From positions 2,185,792-2,249,791 of the forward strand of contig RPFO01000003.1 in assembly GCA_009746045.1 (NCBI GenBank): a stretch of DNA of 64,000 nt, given 5' to 3'. A model generated the notes under the pieces. That model searched no databases and had not been told where the DNA came from. It saw nothing but the letters and a program-made list of their open reading frames with translations. Positions 1-11,400 of this stretch are shown one piece after another. Within the stretch, counting starts at the first letter, position 1. Every line of letters begins with the position of its first letter. The position numbers and the translations under genes are program-made. This DNA comes from Mesostigma viride (lineage: Eukaryota; Streptophyta; Mesostigmatophyceae; Mesostigmatales; Mesostigmataceae).

Positions 1-2640
<2,640 letters not shown>

Positions 2641-2644
2641 ATTT

Positions 2645-2880
2645 ATGCTCACGCGTACGCTAGACGGGACGGAGGTCCCGTTCCGTGAGTGCTTCAAGCT
2701 GCTGGGGAGCATGCTCCCCGACACCGCCAACGATGTGGACACCCGCATCGGCCTGGCCTGGGCCAGGCTCCGCTCGCTCAACATCAACTGGCACTTGAAG
2801 GACCTGGGCGAGGACCGCAAGCGAGTGCTCTTCAAGGTCCTGGTCCTCACGGTGCTCACCTATATGGCGCCGAGCCATGA
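2645..2880 (+). pseudogene. LINE ORF2 fragment (RT thumb region)
   Basis: The translated fragment contains LDGTEVPF, KLLGSMLPD, DTRIGLAWARLR and LFKVLVLTVLTY. It aligns residue by residue with the post-YADD region of the ORF2 at 6372-9272 (KLLGSLLPS, HRISLAWHALR, LFKVLVLPVLTYGAE). It has no beginning and ends in unrelated sequence after LTYMAP, so it is a broken copy. It runs on plus and meets a minus-strand LINE tail at about 2905. Confidence 0.8.
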
Positions 2881-2904
2881 ACGCTCACGGACAAGCTGGC
2901 CACC

Positions 2905-3050
2905 ATTAATTAATAGACATTAATTAATAGACACGTGACTGCGTCACGTGAGCATAAGTCCTCAGCGGGAGGGGAACATGGGATGGAATGGATGGTATAA
3001 GCTATCTAGGTCCTAGTTACAGGGGTGTGGGCACCGCGGCCCGAATCGCG
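2905..3050 (-). mobile_element. LINE 3' end, family 2 (CACGTGAC hairpin, TTAA tail)
   Basis: Read on minus, this runs from a conserved end-of-ORF segment (encoding SGRGAHTPVTRT and a stop) through a short 3' UTR to the hairpin CACGTGAC-GCA-GTCACGTG and a TTAA-type tail. The same sequence occurs at 5893-5955, 61377-61474 and, in parts, 61660-61735 and 62096-62190. Tail and hairpin identify the 3' end of a non-LTR element. Confidence 0.75.
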
Positions 3051-3737
3051 TACGGCGAGCGGGGAGCAGAGGAGACCGACGCCCCCATTCCCGGTGCCGT
3101 CGCCGCCTCCGTAGTAGAACCGCCAGCCGTCGATGTCGTCAGCAACAAGGGCAGTTGATCCGCGGGCCGATGCAGTGCGCCTGTGTTCTTGGATTCCCAG
3201 GATGGCGATATTATTGTCGATGCAGAAACCAATAAGATTGGAGACTCGATGGCACTGACAGTCGTCACTGCGCAGGCAGTGACCGCGGTCAGCGTCGGGC
3301 TGGAGCGTGCGGGCGTTGAAGGTGGCGATGACCAAGGGCGCGCGTTGACCGAAAAGGGGGGTGCAGGCGGGGGTGGGGGCGGAGATGGAGCAGGGTGGTG
3401 ATGGGGGTGGGGGTGGAGGTGGTGGGGTAGTGGGGGCGGGTTGGGGACTTATGCTTTCAATCACCGTTTCGATTCTTCCTGCCAACGCGTCGAGGCGACG
3501 CCGGCGGTTGGCTCGGGTGGCCAGGTAGAATGAGTCTGCGTCTGCACGCATAAGAAATGCGTGCAGTCTGAGGAGGTTTCGGAGGCGGCCGCGCGAGGCG
3601 GGGCGAACCTGGCTCACTGCCGACCCGTTGCTCTCTCTCCGACAGCCCGAGGGCTGCGAAGGCAAAGGGGCGGGAAGGGGAGTTAGGCAGATCCCACTGC
3701 TAGAGCCGCGGAGCCGCGGGGCCGCGAGCGTCGTCAT
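3006..3737 (-). pseudogene. LINE ORF2 N-terminal endonuclease fragment
   Basis: The reading frame has a proline-rich leader and then the start of an apurinic-type endonuclease domain: VIATFNARTLQ, a hydrophobic strand with LGIQEHR (the catalytic-glutamate strand) and GGVGLLCSPLA. It stops just where the endonuclease would continue and jumps to the ORF2 C-terminal tail SGRGAHTPVTRT, so the second half of the endonuclease and the whole RT are deleted. The 6372-9272 ORF begins almost exactly where this one stops. It lies downstream of an ORF1 remnant on the same strand, as expected for a two-ORF LINE. Confidence 0.8.
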
Positions 3738-3801
3738 TGATAGGAGAGAAGGGTTCGCAGCGCGGGCTCCGGCTCACCTGGGTGCAAAGCGAACGAATTT
3801 A

Positions 3802-4164
3802 TTAGGGGGACGGCCAAGCCTGGCAGCCATACCTGAGCTGAAGTTGCCCCGGCGGATCCCCACACGTGCTGGGGAGCAGGTTCACGACCGTCGATGCCGG
3901 TGGCGATGGCGGTGACGGCGGGGGCCGAGCAGGGGGCTGGGGCGCTGGCACGGCGGTATCCATGGGGGTCGCCGTCATTGGAGGAAGGTCATGGCCGTTA
4001 ATGCGGACGATGAAGACGCCATTAAAGAGGCGGGCATAGATGCTGCACCGTAGTTGCGGGTTGGCCTGCTTGGCTGCCCGAGCCTCGTGGACCTCCGGCC
4101 GGTTCAAAGCGGCAGCCCGGGCCTCAAGCTGCTCCGTGGTATAGTAATCGTCGAGTAGTGTAGA
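3802..4164 (-). pseudogene. LINE ORF1 C-terminal fragment
   Basis: On minus the sequence reads LDDYYTTEQLEARAA, then NRPEVHEARAAKQ and ARLFNGVFIVRINGHDL, then a proline-rich tail. The pattern of acidic DD, an RRM-end helix and a final 'variable-strand-ING' segment resembles the C-terminal domain of L1-type ORF1 proteins (RNA-binding chaperone). It is truncated upstream at about 4164, where a plus-oriented LINE 3' UTR begins. It belongs to a family distinct from the ORF1 at 9466. Confidence 0.6.
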
Positions 4165-4507
4165 TTAGTCAGGCTTAGCTTAGCACGTGGCACAAGCCTA
4201 CGCGCATGCGCGCCCATAATGGCCCCCCCATGGATGATGAGACGCTCTCTGTTGAGAAGCCATGCCCTAGCTCTGGTATAGCCATGATGATCTTCCCCCC
4301 CATGACAGGCTCCCCCTTAGCTGGGCATAGCTTGATAGCTCATGGGGGTGCAGGTGCCCTGGCGCACCTAGAGCAAGTGTAGCTTATTACATTACCACCC
4401 TTGCAGGAAGTAGCCCAGAATGTATTAAATTAAAGCCATATGCCCCTTCTCAGGGATATGTGCTACATGTACTCCCAACGGAGTTATGTTCCTAATTAAT
4501 TAATTAA
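4152..4507 (+). mobile_element. LINE 3' UTR copy with stem-loop and TTAA tail
   Basis: A 5'-truncated LINE 3' end. It starts with GTAGTGTAGATTAG, shared with the sequence after the ORF1 stops at 37346 and 62276, passes through a ~300-bp UTR also found at 10980-11270, and ends with the stem-loop ACTCC-CAAC-GGAGT (4471-4484), TATGTTCC and a TAAT repeat. Confidence 0.8.
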
Positions 4508-4553
4508 TGGATGATGAGGAGGAGAATTGAGCCACGCTCTGCCTATAATGGGC

Positions 4554-4850
4554 CTCCCCATTATTTAATTAATTAATTAGGAACATAACTCCGTTGGGAG
4601 TAGTATGTAGCACATAGCCCTGGAGAAGGGGCACATGGCCTATAATACATTCTAAGCTACTTCCTGCAGGGGTGGGAATGTAAACGACCCTTGCTCTAGG
4701 TGCACCAGGGCACCTGCATCACCATGATCTATCAAGCTATGCCCAGCTAAGGGGGAGCCTGTCATCATGGGGGGGAAGATCATCATAGCTATACAAAAGC
4801 TCAGAATGCAAAAGCTAGAGCGTGGCATCTCAGCAGAGAGGCCTCCCCAT
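4554..4850 (-). mobile_element. LINE 3' UTR copy, inverted partner of 4152-4507
   Basis: Nearly the same UTR as 4152-4507 in the opposite orientation: TTAA tail at 4563-4580, stem-loop at 4588-4601, then the UTR back to about 4850. The two copies lie tail to tail about 50 bp apart and form a long imperfect inverted repeat. Confidence 0.8.
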
Positions 4851-5090
4851 GGATGATGAATTAAGAACCCAATTAGCTCTGCCTATGCAGAGAGTCTCTC
4901 TCTGATGAGAACATGCCCCAGCCTTTGTATAGCCATGATGATCTTCCACCCCGATGCCAGGCCCATTGAGCTCTGAGAGATCATGGTGGTGCAGGTGCAT
5001 GCTCCTAGAGCAGGTGTAGTTGTACACCCTACCCTTGCAGGAAGTAGCCAAGAATGTATTAAAAGCCATATGCCCCTTCTCAGGGATATC
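4851..5090 (+). mobile_element. Third partial LINE 3' UTR copy
   Basis: Direct-orientation copy of the same UTR (AGAGAGTCTCTCTCTGATGA, the ATGATCTTCC segment, CCCTTGCAGGAAGTAG, ATGCCCCTTCTCAGGGATAT). It stops just before the stem-loop, where the 5092 repeat begins, so it lacks a 3' terminus. Confidence 0.7.
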
Positions 5091-5091
5091 A

Positions 5092-5205
5092 AGGAGACAA
5101 CCAGCGCAGGCCAGAAATCGGGAGAATCCGGACCATGGTAGCTCGAGCCTGCCGTTATCTTGTCCGCGTGCTCGAGTCGTTCAGGATGATGAATATGAAT
5201 GGTGA
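5092..5205 (+). repeat. Dispersed ~110-bp repeat (copy of 2297-2405)
   Basis: It shares AGACAACCAGCGCAGGCC and GGACCATGGTA with 2297-2405 at about 80% identity by eye. Nature unknown. Confidence 0.5.
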
Positions 5206-5429
5206 TGGAAATGTGTAGCCTTGTGCATTGAATTATGGTTGGCTTACGTGTAGAGCGACCAGATGACCTAGACGGTGGGGCCGGAAACAGCTTGCTTGAT
5301 CAGGGCGTGTGTTTCGAGCCCAACTGGCCGGGAATGTCTAGGGGTAATTAAGCACCATTGCTGCGATCGCTCTCCCACCATTTACGAGGAAATACCCGCA
5401 AATGGGAAACCACTGAAAAGGTCTAGCTA

Positions 5430-5881
5430 GTCAGTCATTACATTAGCCATATGCCATGATTCCAAACGTCCAAGAACTGCACACGGTGCAAAGGCAAAAA
5501 TCCGGAGGACAGCATTTTCAAATGTGCGGCGGGAACCAAAAGTCCGCACGTATGCCAGAAACATCGTGTTGCTGCAGCGACGCGACGATGTGGACAACGA
5601 ATCCAGTGCCAATCTCGGAACGGCCGCAAAGGAGATCTGGCATCACAGGGTTCAGATGTGCGGAGATAAGTTACGCGATCCAGCCGGTCCACGATCGACC
5701 TGTTTGTAGAGCTTGTGCCAAGGGGCAGCACCGAACAGATGTGGGCGACGTTGCAAAAACACCGGACTTGACGGAGCATAATGTCTCGGTCATAGTCTTT
5801 GACCAACAAACGATGCAAGAGTTCAACAAGAGTCGTGATGAAATCGACACGATAAGAACAAAGACGGGGAAAACGATGTAA
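5430..5881. other. Region with overlapping ORFs of unknown coding status
   Basis: An ORF of 141 codons (plus, 5456-5881) and one of 126 codons (minus, 5438-5818) occupy the same DNA. Neither resembles a family I recognise. The minus frame (HRLLVKDYDRD, RLDRVTYLRTSEP) looks somewhat more protein-like, but this is a weak impression. A LINE tail is inserted directly after it at 5893. Confidence 0.25.
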
Positions 5882-5892
5882 CTGACTAAGAA

Positions 5893-5955
5893 TTAATTAA
5901 TTAATTAATAGACACGTGACTGCGTCACGTGAGCATAAGTCCTCAGTGGGAGGGG
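5893..5955 (-). mobile_element. 63-bp truncated LINE 3' end with 13-bp TSD
   Basis: On minus it consists of CCTCCCACTGAGGACTTATG, the hairpin CACGTGAC-GCA-GTCACGTG, TCTA and a (TTAA)n tail. It is bracketed by exact copies of AACTGACTAAGAA at 5880-5892 and 5956-5968. A target-site duplication plus a tail at one end is the signature of target-primed reverse transcription of a 5'-truncated copy. Confidence 0.9.
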
Positions 5956-6092
5956 AACTGACTAAGAACAACACTATAGTTTGCTGTGTGGGAAAGGAGA
6001 CTGTGAATATCGGGGTAACGAATAAAAGGAATATTAATTTGCTGGTATTTAGGATCCTTTCTCCATGAATGCAAGCTCATAAGTGTATATAT

Positions 6093-6167
6093 TAAAAATA
6101 TAATTACTTACAGCAGAGTGAAATCACTCAAACCAAAGCAAACGCCCAGCTATAAACCTATATACAG
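6093..6167 (-). mobile_element. 75-bp truncated 3' end of the RING/RLE LINE with 11-bp TSD
   Basis: On minus this matches the last ~75 bp of the element at 27069-31760 (TATAGCTGGGCGTTTGCTTT through GTAAGTAATTATATTTTTAA). AGTGTATATAT flanks it at 6082-6092 and 6168-6178. It independently fixes the 3' terminus of that LINE family. Confidence 0.88.
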
Positions 6168-6371
6168 AGTGTATATATAGACGTTTGCAAGGAGCCCGGC
6201 ACATATCCCAGAGATACGAGCCACGAGCCACGAGCCACGAGGTAGCCATGGCTGTCGGAGCTCATAACTTTCACGTTTGAGCACTGAATTCAGCTGTGAA
6301 TATCACAATCGCTTCGTCTTTCTTAGACGCACATGCTGATATAATTTTCCGAAGCTATAACGCACTATACG

Positions 6372-9272
6372 ATGAGCAAGTCCATCGTGCTGCGGTCCCC
6401 GCGTGTGCTAGTGGCCACTTTTTCGGCCACTGAGGGCCATTCACACCACACGCTAACCGTTATCGTGGGATATGCACCACATGCGGGTCGAGCTCAGGCG
6501 GAACGTGAGGCCTTCTTCGACGCCCTCAAGGAGGAGGAGGCCAACATCCCAGCTCGGCACTTCCTGGTTATGCTGCTCGACGCCAACGCCACGCTGCCAG
6601 TTGGCACTGGGGGCGCTCAGTATTCCCCAACCAACACGACAGCCAACGGTAACACGCCTTTATTTGCGAATCTGCTGGCAGAATCTGCGCTGGTTGCATG
6701 CAATGCTTCTTTCGCACGCCCCGCTGAGCAGCTGGCCACCTTTTTTGGGCCGTCGGATCGGGTGGTGTGCCTTGATTATGTCTGCGTACGTCGGGCTCAG
6801 CGCCCCTCAGTTGTCGATGCTCGCGTCCTGCAAGATTCTGTCAGCACGGTGGAATCTGATCATCGTCTCGTGCTCGCTCGCATCAGATTGCGGTTTCCTG
6901 GGGTGAAACCGTCGCGACAGCTGGCACCTCAGCCAGATCTGAAAGTGCTCCGGATTGTGCTGAAGGATGCCGACAAGATGTCAGCAGCAGAGCAGGCCGC
7001 TATGTCGCACAGGGATGATTTCCTGGCCGTATTCGACGCCGGGGGCAGCCGACAGCAGTTACACGCCATTCCGCCGCCGGGGGATATTTCAGTGATCCTC
7101 CGTGGTGTCGCCGCCAAGTATCGCCTGGCTGCCCGCACCCTCCCCACCTTGCCTCCGCGTCGGCAGCTTGCTGTCCACCGTCACGCACCGACAGTGGTCG
7201 CCGCCAGGCAGATGCTCCGCCGCAACAGAGATCCGCTCGCCAAACCTGGGCTGCAAGCAGCTCTGAGGGCCGCCTACGAGCAGGCTGAGAAGGCAGATGC
7301 TCAGCAGATGGTCAAGGACCTGCGCAGCTGCCAGCAGAAGCACGACGGCAAGGGGGCCTGGTTCTGGTACAAGCGCCTCGGGCACCCGGACGGCCTCGGC
7401 CGGCCCCACCGCCACGACGTCCCCGGCGCCCCAGCCAAGCGGCTTCGTACCTGGGCCACGGCCACGGCCGAGGTCGTGGGGACAGCTGCGCCGCCCCCAC
7501 CCCTGCTCCCAGCCGCCGCCGCCCGCCCGGCCGCCCTGGCCGGCCCCGCAGGGCCCCCGGCCCCGCCTAGGTCAGCGGCGGACTACCTAGTCCCCCCGCT
7601 GGTCGGCCCACTTGGCGACCCGTCTGACATGCCTCCTTTCACCTCTCGCGAGGTCACGGAGGCGGTCCAGCGCCTGCGTTATGACGCAGCCACCGGCTCT
7701 GACGAGATTCCGGCCGCAGTTGTAAAACTTGCAGCCGAATTCGAGGACACAGGTGTTATGCTGCTCTTCCGGGACATCTGCAACCGCCTTCTGCTGTCGT
7801 CGCAACCACCTCCAGCGGCCTGGCAACACAGTTTTCGCACGATGCTGTACAAGAACAAGGGGTCGCCTGCCGACCCCGGCAACTACAGAGGGGTGTGCAT
7901 TCAAAGTGCCCCCCTCAAGCTTCTTATGCGGCTCATCCTGAACCGCCTGCGCACGGCCCTGGACGGTCACCTCAGCGAGACTCAGCACGGCTTCCGTTCA
8001 GGTCGCAACACAGTACAGGCGCTCTTCGCTACTCGCCGACTGGTGGAGGAACTGCAACGCCTTCAGCCTGGTGAGTCCCCTTTGCACCTTGTGCTGGTGG
8101 ACTTCATCAAAGCCTTCGATTCGGTTTTCTGGCCTGCGCTTTGGGACATCCTCGAGTTGTTCCGGATCCCCCGCCCCCTGATTGCTGTCATCCGCAACCT
8201 GTATGAAGGGTCCACCACTTCGGTGCGCACTTCTTACGGGACCACGCCCCCATGCCCTTTACAGAAGGGTGTGTGGCAGGGCTGCGTGCTGTCGCCCTAC
8301 CTGTTCATTATTGTTGTCGAATACGTAATGATTCAGGCGCGCAAGCGATTTGCCCGCATCGTGGGCAGGGAACCAGGAGTGCAGGTTGCTAACAAATTCT
8401 GGCATGGCGGTGCGGACACGGAGATTCGGCTCGCAGACATCATTTACGCAGACGACACCACCCTCTTTGAGGACACTGAGCACGTGCAGACATGGCTTGA
8501 CTGCCTGGCTCTCGAGGCCCGTGCAGTGGGGCTTGAGGTCAGCAAGAAGACAGAGGCCCTGGCGGTTGGGCTCACCACCTCAGCGCCGCCCCTCTATCTC
8601 CTAGACGGCTCTCGAGTCCTGTATCGGGACCGCGTTAAGCTGCTGGGCAGCCTGCTCCCTAGCTGCGAGGTGGATGTGGACCACCGCATCTCCCTCGCCT
8701 GGCACGCTTTACGCCAGTACCGGGCCCTATGGCGCAAGCCCCTGGGCAAGATCGAGAAACAGGACCTGTTCAAGGTCCTCGTCCTTCCTGTTCTCACGTA
8801 TGGCGCCGAGACGTGGACCCTCACCGCCGACCTGGCCCGCAAGCTGGACGGCGCGGTCACCAGCATGCTGCGTTCCATTTTCAGAGTAGGATATGCTGCT
8901 CATGTCCGCAATGAGGACCTGTACCAGGGCATGCCCTATATCACCAGCACAATTAAGCAACGCCGCCTGCAGCTAGTAGGGCACCTAGCTCGCACCAACC
9001 AGGTAGACACCTCACGTGGCCCCCCCGCAGGACTGCGACCAGCCCAGCCTGGCCGGCACCTCCTGACGTGGGCTGGGCCCAGTGATGTTAGACGCCGCAA
9101 GGCCCGCACCTTCAAAGAACAGCTAGTAGAGGACATGGGGGGCCTAGGCCTCTCCGTGATTTGGAAGAAGATGATGGACAAGGCCAAGTGGGCCCAGGTC
9201 ATAGAGGACAACGAGCCCCCCCCAGTGGGGAAGCGCCCGCGTGTGCAATCCCGCGGGAGGCACGCTAGATAG
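6372..9272 (+). CDS. LINE ORF2: half endonuclease plus reverse transcriptase (966 aa)
   Basis: The protein would nick DNA and reverse-transcribe LINE RNA. Residues ~4-190 are the C-terminal half of an APE-type endonuclease (VIVGYAPH, LMLLDANA, LDYVCVRR, final SDHRLV). RT follows: NKGSPADPGNYRGVCI, QHGFRSGRNT, motif A VDFIKAFD near residue 575, motif B KGVWQGCVLSP, motif C IIYADD near 690, thumb KLLGSLL. The C-terminal segment (RRLQLVGHLART, WKKMMDKAKWAQVIED) recurs in fragments at 60.7-61.9 kb. The start ATGAGCAAG equals the ORF1 start at 9466 (MSK), and the missing N-terminal EN half (catalytic Asn and Glu strands) implies a fusion deletion. RT motifs are intact; EN is probably dead. Confidence 0.88.
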   Translation: MSKSIVLRSPRVLVATFSATEGHSHHTLTVIVGYAPHAGRAQAEREAFFDALKEEEANIPARHFLVMLLDANATLPVGTGGAQYSPTNTTANGNTPLFANLLAESALVACNASFARPAEQLATFFGPSDRVVCLDYVCVRRAQRPSVVDARVLQDSVSTVESDHRLVLARIRLRFPGVKPSRQLAPQPDLKVLRIVLKDADKMSAAEQAAMSHRDDFLAVFDAGGSRQQLHAIPPPGDISVILRGVAAKYRLAARTLPTLPPRRQLAVHRHAPTVVAARQMLRRNRDPLAKPGLQAALRAAYEQAEKADAQQMVKDLRSCQQKHDGKGAWFWYKRLGHPDGLGRPHRHDVPGAPAKRLRTWATATAEVVGTAAPPPPLLPAAAARPAALAGPAGPPAPPRSAADYLVPPLVGPLGDPSDMPPFTSREVTEAVQRLRYDAATGSDEIPAAVVKLAAEFEDTGVMLLFRDICNRLLLSSQPPPAAWQHSFRTMLYKNKGSPADPGNYRGVCIQSAPLKLLMRLILNRLRTALDGHLSETQHGFRSGRNTVQALFATRRLVEELQRLQPGESPLHLVLVDFIKAFDSVFWPALWDILELFRIPRPLIAVIRNLYEGSTTSVRTSYGTTPPCPLQKGVWQGCVLSPYLFIIVVEYVMIQARKRFARIVGREPGVQVANKFWHGGADTEIRLADIIYADDTTLFEDTEHVQTWLDCLALEARAVGLEVSKKTEALAVGLTTSAPPLYLLDGSRVLYRDRVKLLGSLLPSCEVDVDHRISLAWHALRQYRALWRKPLGKIEKQDLFKVLVLPVLTYGAETWTLTADLARKLDGAVTSMLRSIFRVGYAAHVRNEDLYQGMPYITSTIKQRRLQLVGHLARTNQVDTSRGPPAGLRPAQPGRHLLTWAGPSDVRRRKARTFKEQLVEDMGGLGLSVIWKKMMDKAKWAQVIEDNEPPPVGKRPRVQSRGRHAR

Positions 9273-9410
9273 CTCCCCCTAGGGCAGCGTGCGGCTGCCT
9301 AGATAGATGATGTAGATAGAATGTTGTTAGATAGATGTAGTATGTAGCCAATGTAGATAGATTAGACCGGTAGGAATGTGTGCACCCATCCATCCATTCA
9401 TCGGGGTTAA

Positions 9411-9464
9411 TGCTCCGTGACTCCCCAACGGGAGCACGAGTCTAATTAATTAATTAATTAATAC
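9411..9464 (+). terminator. LINE 3' stem-loop and AT tail
   Basis: TGCTCC and GGAGCA form an outer stem, and inside it CTCCC-CAAC-GGGAG forms an alternative tight hairpin with the same CAAC loop as other LINE ends here. A TAAT tail follows. This is read as the RNA 3' end recognised by the RT, not as a transcription terminator. Confidence 0.7.
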
Positions 9465-9465
9465 G

Positions 9466-10849
9466 ATGAGCAAACGCCTCTCGACGCAACGCAGCCTGGC
9501 GGCTGCGCTCGGCAATGAAAATACGCCTGCAGCTTCGGCTGCAGCTTCGCCCACCGGCCCAGATGGCAACGGTGACACTAGTAGTGCACTGGTGCTCGCC
9601 CAGCCTCCCGGGCTCGCCTCGCCATCCGCATCGCCTGAACCTAAGCGCAGTCGCTCTGCTGAGCCGCCCTGGGAAGAGCGCTCCTTTGACGTCAACAGCT
9701 CCGGCTTCTGGCAACGCAGCCCCACTTGGTTCATGAAAGACGTGTTTTACGGCAATCACGCCTCGCTTCTAGCCCTGTGCGTGTACCTCACGTCCCACAA
9801 CCGTGGCCGCTGGCCTGGTGATGGCCAGCTTGTCGACCCCGCCGAGGCTCTCCCAATCATTCACCGCATGCCTCGCCCCAGGCTTCAACGCTTCGCCCTC
9901 TGCTCCCTTGTTGGACGCTCCGAAGCCGCGATCTGGGCTTACCCACCGCCCCCCCCCACCTTCCCCACCGAAGCCACCATCCGCACCCTCCTCAAGGAAG
10001 CTTTCGAGCAGCACGTGACCCCTCTTGCCGCAGATGTGGCGGCAATTGGCGGCACGCTGGCTGCTGAGCTTCCCACCATCCCCACCGCCACCGCGCCACC
10101 CTCCTCGCCTCCACCCCCCCCCCTCCGCCTCCACCGACTCCATCACCGCCCAGCTCCGCGACATCGACCAGCGCCTCAAGGATAATGCAATCGCTATCGA
10201 GGTCTTGCAGAACACAGCAGGCCTCACCGCCCAGGCAGTGAAGGACATTGCCGCCAAGCCAGCCCCGGCTGGCCTGGCCGGCGATGCTCCTCCCATCACG
10301 ACCTGGGCGGACATGCTTAAGCAACATACCACCTCCACCACCTCCGCCGTCGCAGCCCAGCTCCAGCGGCAGACGCTTGACCTCCGCGAGGAGGCCGAGC
10401 TCGCCAAGCGCAGCCTCAACGCCATACTCAAGAACTTCGACATGGAAGAAGGTGAGAATTCCGAGAAGCTTGCACGTGCGTTTGAGAGCAAAATCCTTGC
10501 ACGCATGGGCCTTCTTGGTGAGATCAAGCTGACTGCCCACCGCCTCCCCCGCTCGCGGGGTAAGGCAGGGGCGCCTCCGCTTCTTCTCATCTTTGATAGC
10601 CCAGCGGACAAGATTTCGTTTCTCAGACGCCGCAAGCGGCTCGAGAAGACTCACTTCACCGTGGACGACGACTTGACCCTGGCACAGCAACAACGGCGAC
10701 GGGAGCTATGGCCGACCTACCTCCAGCTCCGGCAGACCAAGGCGGGCCAGCCGGTGTACTGGAAGGGGGCGGCCATCTACGTCGGCCACAAGCCCTGGCA
10801 AGCGACCCCCTCGACCACCGCGGCCCCAGCAACTCCAGCCCCAGCTTAG
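9466..10849 (+). pseudogene. LINE ORF1 (L1-type RNA-binding protein) with a C-tract frameshift
   Basis: ORF1p-like protein, expected to coat LINE RNA. The first frame (from 9466, MSKRLSTQ) holds a charged N-terminus and a domain ending ...QHVTPLAADVAAIGG. After the C10 tract at 10114-10123 the protein continues in another frame with a helical, coiled-coil-like part (QLRDIDQRLKDN, LREEAELAKRSL), then an RRM-like domain (LTAHRLPRSRGK, LLLIFDSPADKISFL) and the CTD (VDDDLTLAQQQRRRELWP, KAGQPVYWKGAAIYV). Eleven C's would restore one frame. The third copy (62774-64000) has 12. Either the tract is hypermutable or the assembly is wrong. No ORF2 follows; the 3' UTR starts right after the stop. Confidence 0.85.
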
Positions 10850-11293
10850 GGGAATACAGCAGCAGTAGTGTAGAATAGCTAGACAGTGGCCTTGTACATG
10901 CCCGCCTACTACAGGCACTATACCAGCTTAGGCCTAGCCTTTTTAGTCATGTACATGTGTGCCTATGATGAGCCACCCTCCAGATGATGCCTAGCTTTAT
11001 TTAATTATGCAGTGCCCATGCAGGGAGTAACTCTCTGCTGAGACGCCATGCCCTAGCTTTTTGTATAGCTATGCTGATCTTCCCCCCCATGACAGGCTCC
11101 CCCTTCGCTGGGCATAGCTTGATAGCTCATGGGGATGCAAGTGCCCTGGTGCACCTAGAGCAAGGGTCCTTTACATCCCCACCCTTGCAGGAAGTAGCTT
11201 AGGATGTATGATAGGCCATATGCCCCCCTCTCAGGGGCTATGTGCTACATTTACTCCCAACGGAGTTATGTTACAATTCAATTCAATTCAATT
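9466..11293 (+). mobile_element. ORF1-only LINE
   Basis: ORF1 (9466-10849) is followed directly by a ~400-bp 3' UTR, ATGTGCTACAT, the stem-loop ACTCC-CAAC-GGAGT (11253-11266), TATGTTA and four AATTC units. The same ORF1-then-UTR order occurs on minus at 62335-64000, so the arrangement is a family trait and not a single accident. No 5' leader is present: the element starts at the start codon, abutting the preceding TTAA tail. Confidence 0.75.
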
Positions 11294-11329
11294 CAAGGAG
11301 CCCGGCACAGTTAGTGCCCATAGGGATGC

Positions 11330-11400
11330 CGTGCCCATAGGGATATGTGCTACATGAACTCCCAACGGAGTCATGTTACATTTTTTTTGTTTTTCTTAAA
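11330..11400 (+). mobile_element. Isolated LINE stem-loop with T-rich tail
   Basis: ATGTGCTACATGAACTCC, loop CAAC, GGAGTC and ATGTTAC repeat the terminal motif of the neighbouring element (stem-loop at 11358-11371), followed by a run of T. A very short truncated copy or a tandem duplication of the terminus. Confidence 0.6.

Larger units (their letters stand above)
6186..9464 (+). mobile_element. LINE deletion derivative: leader, fused EN/RT ORF, 3' UTR, hairpin, tail
   Basis: Layout: a ~185-bp 5' leader (6186-6371) with three tandem ACGAGCC motifs, shared with the reverse complement of 36673-36850; the ORF at 6372-9272; a ~150-bp 3' UTR; the stem-loop CTCCC-CAAC-GGGAG at 9421-9434; and a TAAT tail ending at 9464. 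The leader in the 36.7-kb copy precedes ORF1, but here it precedes mid-ORF2, so ORF1 and the front of ORF2 are missing. Another element's ORF1 starts directly after the tail. Confidence 0.8.

Noticed and set aside
9466-10849. Programmed frameshifting in ORF1 as an established mechanism
   Set aside because: Both copies are off by one in opposite directions (C10, C12), which fits tract instability or sequencing error better than a conserved slippery site.
6372-10849. A single LINE with reversed order ORF2 then ORF1
   Set aside because: A complete 3' end (stem-loop and TTAA tail, 9411-9464) separates the two, so they are adjacent elements.
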